Below, one piece after another: positions 52,480-58,405 of a stretch of 58,405 nucleotides of DNA. The notes under the pieces are model-generated. The model did no database searches. It was given only the letters and a program-made list of their open reading frames with translations, and had not been told where the DNA came from. Numbering within the stretch: the first letter of the stretch is position 1; every line of letters starts with the position of its first letter. The DNA lies in contig NZ_JAGRLA010000058.1 in assembly GCF_020442045.1 (NCBI RefSeq), forward strand, positions 1-58,405. The letters run 5' to 3'. The DNA is from Bauldia sp. (GTDB taxonomy: Bacteria; Pseudomonadota; Alphaproteobacteria; Rhizobiales; Kaistiaceae). The position numbers and the translations under genes were made by a program.

Positions 52480-53429
52480 AACTTGCCACGCTGGTCGGGG
52501 CCGACGGTCCCTACGTCGCGATTATCCATGGCGACGACGACCTTGCCTTCGATCTCGCCGCTGCCGCCCGGCATTCGGGAGCCGATGCGGGCCCCTTCGC
52601 GTCGATGCTGGCGCTGATCGAGGCGGGCGAAGCCGGCCTCGCGATCGCCCATTCGCTGTTCGAGGTCCTCGGTGACGAGCCGCGTTTCTCGGTGCCGACC
52701 GCGAGCGCGACCTTCCTTCCGCCGCTGCCGAGGCCGATCCAGCTCCGCGAGTCCGCGCTCTTCGCGCAGCACATACGCCACGCGCCGGCCGGCATGCGCC
52801 GGCTCGCCGGCGACCATGATGCCGGGCCGCTCGCCGACGTGCCGGCGGCCTTCTCGGACCGGCCCGTCTTCTACTTCCAGAACCGGCTCAATGTCGTCGG
52901 CCATGGCGCCGAGATCGCCTGGCCGGGTCTCAGCCGCGTCATCGACTACGAGCTCGAGCTCGGCCTTGTCGTCGGCAGGCGCGGCCGGAATATTCCGGTC
53001 GAGGCCGCACGCTCGCATTTCTTTGGCTACACCATCTACAACGACTTCTCGGCGCGGGATTTCCAGCTCCGCGAAGCCGAAGGCGGCTTCGGTCCGTCCA
53101 AGTCGAAGAGCTTCGACGGGGCCAATGCGATGGGGCCATGGATCGTGACGATCGACGAGCTCGACGATCCCATTGGCCTTGCAGCGTCCGTGTCGATCAA
53201 TGGCGAGGTCATCGCGGAGGCAGTTCTCGACGGCATGGTCCACACGCCGGAGGCCACGGTCTCCTACATGTCGCGCGACGAAACGCTGGAGGCGGGGGAG
53301 GTGATTGGCCTGGGCACGACACCACGCGGCTGCGGCCTCGAGGTCGGGCGGTATCTCGATCGCGGCGACCTCGTGGAACTGACGGTTGAAAAGATCGGAA
53401 CACTCGCCAACCGCATTGGGGCGGTGTGA
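52476..53429 (+). CDS. fumarylacetoacetate hydrolase family protein
   Basis: A 317-residue FAH-superfamily enzyme. The metal ligands are Glu159, Glu161 (DYELELGLVVGRRG) and Asp190 (YNDFSARD), and the C-terminal LGTTPRGCGLEVGRYLDRGD is the usual end of the fold. The N-terminal ~80 residues form the small family domain. Members cleave C-C bonds of 2,4-diketo acids or dehydrate and lactonise sugar acids (2-keto-3-deoxy-L-fuconate hydrolase type). With the epimerase beside it, a dehydrogenated sugar acid is a reasonable substrate (inference). It is the last gene of unit 3. Confidence 0.85.
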   Translation: MKLATLVGADGPYVAIIHGDDDLAFDLAAAARHSGADAGPFASMLALIEAGEAGLAIAHSLFEVLGDEPRFSVPTASATFLPPLPRPIQLRESALFAQHIRHAPAGMRRLAGDHDAGPLADVPAAFSDRPVFYFQNRLNVVGHGAEIAWPGLSRVIDYELELGLVVGRRGRNIPVEAARSHFFGYTIYNDFSARDFQLREAEGGFGPSKSKSFDGANAMGPWIVTIDELDDPIGLAASVSINGEVIAEAVLDGMVHTPEATVSYMSRDETLEAGEVIGLGTTPRGCGLEVGRYLDRGDLVELTVEKIGTLANRIGAV

Positions 53430-53554
53430 CCGACACGTTCCGAGCCGATACACCCGCGTCGATGGCCCATTCTTTTTGGTATCGGCCATCCGACTGATGT
53501 GTGCTCCTGTGATCTGAAGGCCGAAATCCAGTTTCGCGGTCCGAAAACCGGTGC
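53430..53554 (+). other. non-coding gap before the ncRNA promoter
   Basis: No coding sequence is seen. GCCGATAC (53444-53451) and GTATCGGC (53479-53486) are a perfect inverted repeat, with GATGGCC and GGCCATC (53461-53467 and 53484-53490) as an alternative pairing. No T-run follows, so it is at most a weak end signal for the FAH operon. Confidence 0.3.
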
Positions 53555-53582
53555 TTGACAGCCGAAAAGCCTGCGATATTCT
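53555..53582 (+). promoter_or_regulatory. sigma-70 promoter of a putative ncRNA
   Basis: TTGACA (53555-53560), a 16-base spacer and TATTCT (53577-53582). The -35 is a perfect consensus and the -10 is close. No convincing protein gene follows on this strand, but a strong Rho-independent terminator lies about 200 bases downstream. Confidence 0.6.
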
Positions 53583-53588
53583 GTACGG

Positions 53589-53789
53589 TGCGGGGCTGCC
53601 TCGATAACCGCCTGGACGTGCTAGCCGTCGCGGGTATTGAGGCGCCAGCTACGAGACGGGACCAAGCGTTCGAGTAGACACCGTTTTTTTTGAGGCGTCC
53701 GCGAAGAAAGTTCAAGGTCTCGCGAATGTAGTCGCAGGGGGGCGCCAGCTTCCGGACGCGGGTCCGACAGGCTGGCGCCTTTTCGTTTT
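53589..53789 (+). ncRNA. putative structured small RNA of about 200 nt, family unknown
   Basis: The stretch runs from the predicted start of a good promoter to a strong terminator and has no convincing protein gene. A near-perfect stem pairs 53599-53611 with 53630-53642 (12 of 13, one mismatch, one G-U). GGCGCCAGCT occurs twice (53641-53650 and 53741-53750), and either copy could pair with GCTGGCGCC (53771-53779), so two alternative folds are possible. A T8 run lies at 53684-53691. A 29-codon GTG frame (53588-53677) has no ribosome site. It does not show the SRP, tmRNA or RNase P signatures I know; 6S RNA or an orphan sRNA remain possible. Confidence 0.5.
53741..53789 (+). terminator. Rho-independent terminator of the putative ncRNA
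   Basis: GGCGCCAGC (53741-53749) pairs perfectly with GCTGGCGCC (53771-53779); an inner hairpin CGGAC-GCGG-GTCCG (53753-53766) stacks inside, and TTTTCGTTTT (53780-53789) follows. The T-run is on the plus strand, so it ends plus-strand transcripts. Confidence 0.75.
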
Positions 53790-53825
53790 GCGCGCCGGCG
53801 TCGTGGGCCGTCTCGTTCTCGGGAT

Positions 53826-55409
53826 TCATTCTCGCGACGCCGCGCTGCCCGCCTGTCGGGGCGTGTTCACGGGTTCAGGGGGCAGCCGGGCGGCGCGAAG
53901 CGCTGCCGCGGTGTTGTCGCGGATCGGTCGGGTCGTGTCGAGGGTCGTCCAGTCGATCTCTCCGCTCGGCTGGTCTGCCTGGAGCATGACGACGGCGGCC
54001 GTGGCGTCGGATGCATCGGCGCGGCGATGGGCGATCCGGCCGATCAGCACCTCGACCGGCGCCGTCAGCCACAGACCGGTGAAGGGGACACCAAGCCTCT
54101 CGGCCACGGCGGCGATGAGCCTGCGCTCGTCGGGCGTCTTGTGGACGGCGTCGACGATGACGCTGTGGCCGGCGGTCAGCGCCATTTCGGCCTGGTCGCG
54201 CAGCGCGGCGAAGACCTTCTCCGTGACCTCGGGTTCGTAGCCCGAGGGCGGCAGGCGATCCAACTCGCCGGCTCCCATCAGCCGCTTCCGCTCGATGTCG
54301 CTGCGAAGATGCACCGCCCCCGGCGCGCGGCCGACATGGGACGCGACCGACCGCGACAGCGAGGTCTTGCCGGTGCCGGAATAGCCGCCGACGGCAATCA
54401 GCCGGGTCTGTGCCGGTTCGAGGAAGGCCTGGGCGAAATCGAAATACCGGTGGGCATCGAGGCCGGCGTTCCGGTCGTGGCCCACGGTGGCGAAGCGGAG
54501 CGCCTCGACCTTCGCCCGCACCGCGGCGCGAAGCGCCAGGAAGAGGGGAAGGGCAGCAAGCCCCCGCAGGTCGTCCGGAAGCGTCGCCGACCTCCAGAGA
54601 TACCGATTGAGAACGACGTTCGCCTCGCGCCGCAGGTCCCGTTCCCACAGGTCCATCAACAGGAAGGCGAAGTCATAGAGGATGTCGATCGTCGCGATCG
54701 ACTCGTCGAATTCGATGGCGTCGAACAGGACCGGCTTGTCGTCGATCATCGCGATGTTGCGGAGGTGAAGGTCACCGTGACATCGGCGGACAAAGCCTTC
54801 GGCGCCGCGATCGAGCAGGAGGGGGCGCAACGCCGCGAAGGCGCTTCGCATGGCTTCGGCAAGGGCTTTGGCCTTCGCCGGTTCGAAGACCTCGCGCCGC
54901 TCGATCAGCGACGAAACGGTTTCCGCCACGACGGAGCCGAGGTCGTCCGTCGCGACGACCCCATCACGCTTTTCCGCACGGGCGTGGCTGTCGACCACCG
55001 CCCATGCCAGGTCGCCGAGGATGGCAGGGCTCAGGCCATCGCGGCCGGCGACGCGATCGAGCGTCCGGGTTTCGTCGAAGCGCTTGAGGTGCACCGCCCA
55101 TTCGATCGGTTCGTTACCGCCGAAACGAAGCGCTCCGTCGGCGCCCCGGCTGATCGGCACCGTGCCGAGGTAGAGATCCGGCGCATAAGGCCGGTTGACC
55201 GTGATTTCCGCTTCGCAGGCGGCGTGGCGTTTCTCGAGGGTCGAGAGGTCCATGAAGGGAAAGCGAACGGCGCGCTTGACCTTGTAGACATCGGGTCCGG
55301 CGAGAAAGACCGCCGCTGCGTTCGTGTCGATGCGCTCGACCGGTGTCGAAAGGCCATGGGTTGCCGGGTCGGCCAGGAAGGCGAAAACCGCGTCCTGGTC
55401 ATCGCCCAT
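53826..55409 (-). CDS. aminoglycoside phosphotransferase-like kinase fused to a P-loop kinase domain
   Basis: A 527-residue two-domain protein. Residues ~1-330 form an APH/choline-kinase-type domain with the catalytic HGDLHLRNIAM loop (Brenner motif, ~211-221) and the metal-binding LFDAIEFDESIATIDILYD (~228-246). Residues ~335-510 form a P-loop domain with Walker A GGYSGTGKTS (~341-350) and the layout of gluconate-kinase-like AAA_33 proteins. Such fusions are common in proteobacteria; the substrate is unknown and antibiotic resistance should not be assumed. ATG at 55409 overlaps the upstream PfkB stop (TGATG), so the two kinases are coupled. Confidence 0.82.
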   Translation of the reverse strand: MGDDQDAVFAFLADPATHGLSTPVERIDTNAAAVFLAGPDVYKVKRAVRFPFMDLSTLEKRHAACEAEITVNRPYAPDLYLGTVPISRGADGALRFGGNEPIEWAVHLKRFDETRTLDRVAGRDGLSPAILGDLAWAVVDSHARAEKRDGVVATDDLGSVVAETVSSLIERREVFEPAKAKALAEAMRSAFAALRPLLLDRGAEGFVRRCHGDLHLRNIAMIDDKPVLFDAIEFDESIATIDILYDFAFLLMDLWERDLRREANVVLNRYLWRSATLPDDLRGLAALPLFLALRAAVRAKVEALRFATVGHDRNAGLDAHRYFDFAQAFLEPAQTRLIAVGGYSGTGKTSLSRSVASHVGRAPGAVHLRSDIERKRLMGAGELDRLPPSGYEPEVTEKVFAALRDQAEMALTAGHSVIVDAVHKTPDERRLIAAVAERLGVPFTGLWLTAPVEVLIGRIAHRRADASDATAAVVMLQADQPSGEIDWTTLDTTRPIRDNTAAALRAARLPPEPVNTPRQAGSAASRE

Positions 55410-56365
55410 CACTCGGTCGGAGCCGGGACGGTCCGCGCAGTGGCCCGCCGCAACTGATCGTAGATCCGGAAGATATCCTCGCGGATGCAGAGACGGGTGC
55501 CCGGCGTGATGACCGCCGCCGTGCCCGCGGCGGCGCCCAGGATGGCGGCATCTTCGACGGGCCTCTGATCGGCGAGGGCCAGGGTCATCGCGCCGACGAA
55601 GCTGTCGCCGGCGCCGACCGCGGATTTCACGTCGACCTTCATCGGCGGAATATGGAAGGTGCCGCGCGTCGAGGCGACGACGGCGCCGGCCGAGCCCATG
55701 GTCACGGCGACGATCTCGGCCTTGCCCTCGGCCACCATCTGCGCGGCGACCTCGCCGCAGGACTCGCCGTCGAGGTCGCGGCCGACCAGCCCCTGGAGCT
55801 CGTTGAAGCTCGGCTTGACCAGGTGGACCGGCGTCCGGCCAAGTGTCTCGCTGAGACCGGGGCCATGGCTGTCGAGGACGAATTTCGCGCCCTTGTCGGC
55901 CGCGATCCTGCCAAAACGGACGAGGATGTCGGGCGAGGCGCCGGCCGGAATGCTGCCGCTGGCGACCAGCCACGAGAAGCTCGCCGAGCGCACCGAATCG
56001 AGGGCGTCGTCGATCTCTTCCGTCGTCAGCTCGGCGCCGCTCGGCACGAAGCGGTATTCAAGCCCGGTACTGGTTTCGTAGACCATATGCGCCATGCGGG
56101 TGTTGCCCGCGACGCGGATGACATGGGTATGGAGGCCGATCCGGCCGAGCAGGTCGGCAAGCAGGTCGCCCGTCACCCCGCCGGCTATGCAATAAGCCTC
56201 GACATTGCCGCCGAGCTCGGTGATGACGCGGGCGACATTGACGCCACCGCCGCCCGGCTCGAAGGACTCGTTGGTGGTGCGCGTCTTGTGCGTCGGTCGG
56301 ACGACCGCGGCCTCGGCCGATACGTCGATGGTCGGATTGAGCGCCAGTGTCAGGATCTGCGGCAA
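55409..56365 (-). CDS. PfkB family kinase, 1-phosphofructokinase/tagatose-6-phosphate kinase type
   Basis: A 318-residue kinase of the PfkB/FruK/LacC branch. The start ILTLALNPTIDVSAEA is diagnostic for this branch, followed by EPGGGGVNVARVITELGG (sugar-phosphate site), KPSFNELQGLVGRDLDG and the catalytic AVGAGDSFVGAM. It probably phosphorylates fructose-6-phosphate or fructose-1-phosphate. No ATG begins the family sequence; TTG at 56365 does, with GGAG 7 bases upstream. The frame stays open to a TTG at 56515 but that part is not family-like. It is unlike the two other PfkB kinases in the window, which belong to another branch. Confidence 0.85.
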   Translation of the reverse strand: MPQILTLALNPTIDVSAEAAVVRPTHKTRTTNESFEPGGGGVNVARVITELGGNVEAYCIAGGVTGDLLADLLGRIGLHTHVIRVAGNTRMAHMVYETSTGLEYRFVPSGAELTTEEIDDALDSVRSASFSWLVASGSIPAGASPDILVRFGRIAADKGAKFVLDSHGPGLSETLGRTPVHLVKPSFNELQGLVGRDLDGESCGEVAAQMVAEGKAEIVAVTMGSAGAVVASTRGTFHIPPMKVDVKSAVGAGDSFVGAMTLALADQRPVEDAAILGAAAGTAAVITPGTRLCIREDIFRIYDQLRRATARTVPAPTE

Positions 56366-56611
56366 GGTCGGCTCCGTGGACGGATACGGCGGAAGCAACG
56401 CAATTCGAGGAAAGCTGAACTTGGCGCCTGCGTCCAGTTCGCACCTTGATCGGCCGCAAATGACGCGGCGTATCGCCGCGATTTGAGACGATTTTGCGAA
56501 TCTCCACGATCTCAACCAGTTGATGGCGGATTCAGGCTCGTGAAAATGTGACTGTGGCGCGACCGCCCCATGGCTCTATAACCCCGGGCGCAGCACTTGG
56601 ACGGAGTTGGG

Positions 56612-57349
56612 ATGGCGATCGATGTCACTTATGGGGGCGCGGCCCTGGCAGGGCTTCTTTCCTTCTTGTCGCCCTGCGTCCTGCCGCTGGTGCCGCCGTA
56701 TCTGTTCTACATGGCAGGCGTCAGCCTCGATCAGCTGACGGGGGACGAGCCGACGCCCGTCGGGCGGCGGAGGGTGCTTGTCGCGTCGGTCGCCTTCGTC
56801 CTCGGCTTCTCGACCATCTTCGTCCTGCTGGGCGCCGCCGCCACCGCGCTCGGCCAGTTCCTGCGCAGCTACAGCGATATCCTGACCATCGCCGGCGGTG
56901 CGATCGTCATTCTGATGGGCCTGCATTTCCTCGGCGTCTTCAGGATCGGACTGCTTTATCGGGAAGCGCGGATGGACATGCGCGGAACCCAGGCGGGGCC
57001 GGTCGGTTCCTATGTGATGGGACTGGCCTTCGGCTTCGGCTGGACACCGTGCATCGGGCCGGTGCTCTCGGTTATCCTCGGGCTGGCAACCGTGAAGGAT
57101 ACGGTGGGCAGCGGAGCATTGCTGCTGGCGATCTATTCGCTGGGCCTGGGCCTGCCCTTCATCGCCGCGGGGCTCTTCGCCGGGCCGTTCATGCGCTTCA
57201 TGAAGCGCTTCCGCAGCCACATGGGTACGGTCGAGAAAGCCATGGGCGTGCTGCTGGTGGGAACAGGCGTTCTGTTCGTGACCGGCCGGATCAATGATAT
57301 CGGGTACTGGCTGCTCAATCTCTTTCCCGGCCTGGCGCAATTGGGTTAA
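56612..57349 (+). CDS. ccdA: CcdA-type cytochrome c biogenesis/thiol-redox membrane protein
   Basis: A 245-residue membrane protein of the DsbD/CcdA family with six TM helices. The redox cysteines are Cys22 (LSFLSPCVLPLVPP) and Cys147 (FGFGWTPCIGPVLS), which carry electrons from cytosolic thioredoxin to periplasmic partners for haem attachment or disulphide reduction. GGAGTTGGG precedes the ATG at 56612. It is divergent from the pfkB-type gene and lies 67 bases upstream of glmU. Confidence 0.92.
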   Translation: MAIDVTYGGAALAGLLSFLSPCVLPLVPPYLFYMAGVSLDQLTGDEPTPVGRRRVLVASVAFVLGFSTIFVLLGAAATALGQFLRSYSDILTIAGGAIVILMGLHFLGVFRIGLLYREARMDMRGTQAGPVGSYVMGLAFGFGWTPCIGPVLSVILGLATVKDTVGSGALLLAIYSLGLGLPFIAAGLFAGPFMRFMKRFRSHMGTVEKAMGVLLVGTGVLFVTGRINDIGYWLLNLFPGLAQLG

Positions 57350-57415
57350 GGCCCCGAATCACCGCGATTTCGGGCAATATGGCTGTGCCCTTTCACGGAC
57401 AGCCAAAGCCGAGCC

Positions 57416-58405
57416 ATGTCGAAACGATCCTGCCTAGCCATCATTCTCGCGGCCGGCGAGGGGACGCGCATGCGGTCCGACACGCCGAAGGTGATGCATC
57501 CGGTCGGCGGGCGGCCGATGCTGGGCTATGTCCTCGATGCCGCCCGCGCCGCCGGCGCCGGACGAATGGCGGTGGTGGTCGGCCCGCGAGCCGACGCGAC
57601 GAGGCGCTTCGTCGAGAGCAACAAGATATCGGCGGCGATCCACCAGCAGCGGGAAAGGCTGGGGACCGCCCATGCCGTCCTCGCCGCGCGGAAGGAACTG
57701 GCCGGGCAGGACGAGGTTCTCGTGCTCTATGGCGATACGCCGCTGGTGACGTCGAAGACGCTGAAGCGGATGCGTCGGGCGCTCGCGCGGGCCGACGTCG
57801 TGGTGCTCGGATTCCGTCCCGCCGACCCCGCGCGCTACGGACGGCTGATCGTCGATGGCAAGCAGCTCGTCGCGATCCGCGAGTTCAACGACGCGACACC
57901 GGCGGAGCGGGCGATCGACCTCTGCAATGCGGGCGTGATGGCGTTCACCGCCGCCGCCGCCCGCCTGCTCGGGAAGATCGGAAATGCCAACGCCAAGGGC
58001 GAATATTATCTCACCGACCTCGTCGAGCTCGCCAATGCCTCCGGCAAGACGGTGGTCGCGCTCGAGGCCGACCCGCAGGAGGTGTTGGGTGTCGACACCC
58101 GGATGCAGCTTGCCGTCGCCGAACGCCTCTTCCAGACCCGGGCACGGCGGCAGGCGATGGAAGGCGGCGCGACGCTGATTGATCCGGACAGCGTCTTCTT
58201 CAGCTATGACACCAGGATTGGCCGCGATGTGGTTGTCGAACCACATGTTTTCTTTGGTCCGGGGGTTTCGGTCGACGACGCAGCGCCACCGCGCCCACAG
58301 GTCATGAACGGTGCTCTGAAGGACGGCGAGTTCTCGAAAGCTATCAAAGAAGGCAACCTTTACATGGTGGTCGTAGACAGCATTGGTTTCCACACGAGTG
58401 ATGCA
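57416..58405 (+). CDS. glmU: bifunctional GlmU, N-terminal part; tail diverges at the window end
   Basis: GlmU makes UDP-N-acetylglucosamine from glucosamine-1-phosphate for peptidoglycan. The uridylyltransferase domain (residues ~1-230) is complete: AIILAAGEGTRMRSDTPKVM, LGTAHAVLAAR, VLYGDTPLV, EFNDATPAE and NAKGEYYLTDLVELA. The left-handed beta-helix domain begins normally (GRDVVVEPHVFFGPGVSVDD) but from about residue 289 (58280) the sequence stops resembling GlmU, where xDGAxIxxFSHLEG is expected. The reading frame stays open to the edge. G+C falls to about 50% over the last 105 bases (my count). This may be a chimeric contig end, an insertion or a real disruption. Confidence 0.85.
   Translation, partial: MSKRSCLAIILAAGEGTRMRSDTPKVMHPVGGRPMLGYVLDAARAAGAGRMAVVVGPRADATRRFVESNKISAAIHQQRERLGTAHAVLAARKELAGQDEVLVLYGDTPLVTSKTLKRMRRALARADVVVLGFRPADPARYGRLIVDGKQLVAIREFNDATPAERAIDLCNAGVMAFTAAAARLLGKIGNANAKGEYYLTDLVELANASGKTVVALEADPQEVLGVDTRMQLAVAERLFQTRARRQAMEGGATLIDPDSVFFSYDTRIGRDVVVEPHVFFGPGVSVDDAAPPRPQVMNGALKDGEFSKAIKEGNLYMVVVDSIGFHTSDA

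Noticed and set aside
53588..53677. 29-codon GTG frame as a small protein gene
   Set aside because: It starts at the predicted transcription start with no ribosome site, and its first third lies inside a 12-bp RNA stem. An RNA role is more likely, but conservation was not tested.
53684..53691. T8 run as an intrinsic terminator inside the putative ncRNA
   Set aside because: No strong hairpin directly precedes it (only a 4-bp CTAC/GTAG pairing), whereas the hairpin at 53741-53779 is followed by its own T-run.
53826..55409. Aminoglycoside resistance gene
   Set aside because: The APH-type domain is fused to a P-loop kinase and coupled to a sugar kinase gene; the family is broad and no resistance-specific feature is seen.
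57378..58182. 267-codon plus-strand frame overlapping glmU
   Set aside because: It is a frame-shifted shadow of glmU; the glmU frame from 57416 has all nucleotidyltransferase motifs.

Overview
The window is high-G+C DNA, by eye about two-thirds G+C, that reads as an alphaproteobacterial chromosome, most likely Hyphomicrobiales (Rhizobiales). The evidence is the gyrA-coaD-ppiA-ppiB-queA-tgt gene order, a minCDE operon preceded by CtrA-like TTAA-N7-TTAA boxes, many GTG/TTG starts, and alphaproteobacterial-type GyrA and DUF4864 proteins. No insertion sequence, CRISPR array, rRNA or intact prophage is visible.

Left flank (1-16.9 kb), housekeeping: the tail of a c-type cytochrome, a cation diffusion facilitator, MarC, TrkH, small secreted proteins, minCDE, a DsbA-fold isomerase, gyrA (TTG start), coaD, two cyclophilins, queA, tgt (all four zinc ligands replaced) and tRNA-Lys(UUU).

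Central accessory region (about 17.0-53.4 kb): it begins at the tRNA-Lys gene with an N-terminally truncated GNAT gene. It holds three catabolic units, each with its own regulator and ABC importer. Unit 1 (17.5-27.6 kb): IclR regulator, ring-opening amidohydrolase (cyanuric acid hydrolase/barbiturase family), BMP-type nucleoside ABC importer, amidase, class V aminotransferase, FAH-superfamily hydratase. Unit 2 (27.6-41.7 kb): FCD-type GntR regulator with a minus-strand CoA-transferase/enoyl-CoA hydratase/SDR operon. Divergent from it runs a ten-gene plus-strand operon: NitT/TauT-type importer with two permeases, second ring-opening amidohydrolase, flavin monooxygenase, NAD-dependent epimerase/dehydratase, SIS-domain protein, PfkB kinase, PuuE-like deacetylase/allantoinase. 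Unit 3 (41.8-53.4 kb): an eight-gene minus-strand operon of HutC-type GntR regulator, PfkB kinase, SIS protein, BtpA/SgcQ protein and a second BMP importer. Divergent from it are acetamidase/formamidase, a second epimerase and an FAH-family hydrolase. A perfect palindrome sits between the divergent promoters.

How the genes may work together (inference): nucleoside-type importers, ring-opening amidohydrolases, linear amidases and a duplicated epimerase + SIS + PfkB kinase set suggest uptake and dismantling of heterocycle-sugar or amine-sugar conjugates. The kinase/SIS pair resembles the FrlD/FrlB (fructoselysine kinase/deglycase) logic, and the amidohydrolases would open the N-heterocycle. I know of no described pathway with this exact set.

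Right flank (53.4-58.4 kb): a probable structured ncRNA with its own promoter and terminator, an aminoglycoside-phosphotransferase-like/P-loop kinase fusion, a third PfkB kinase, a CcdA-type protein, and glmU running off the end. The last ~125 bases of glmU do not continue the family sequence and have much lower G+C, so a junction or assembly artefact is likely there.
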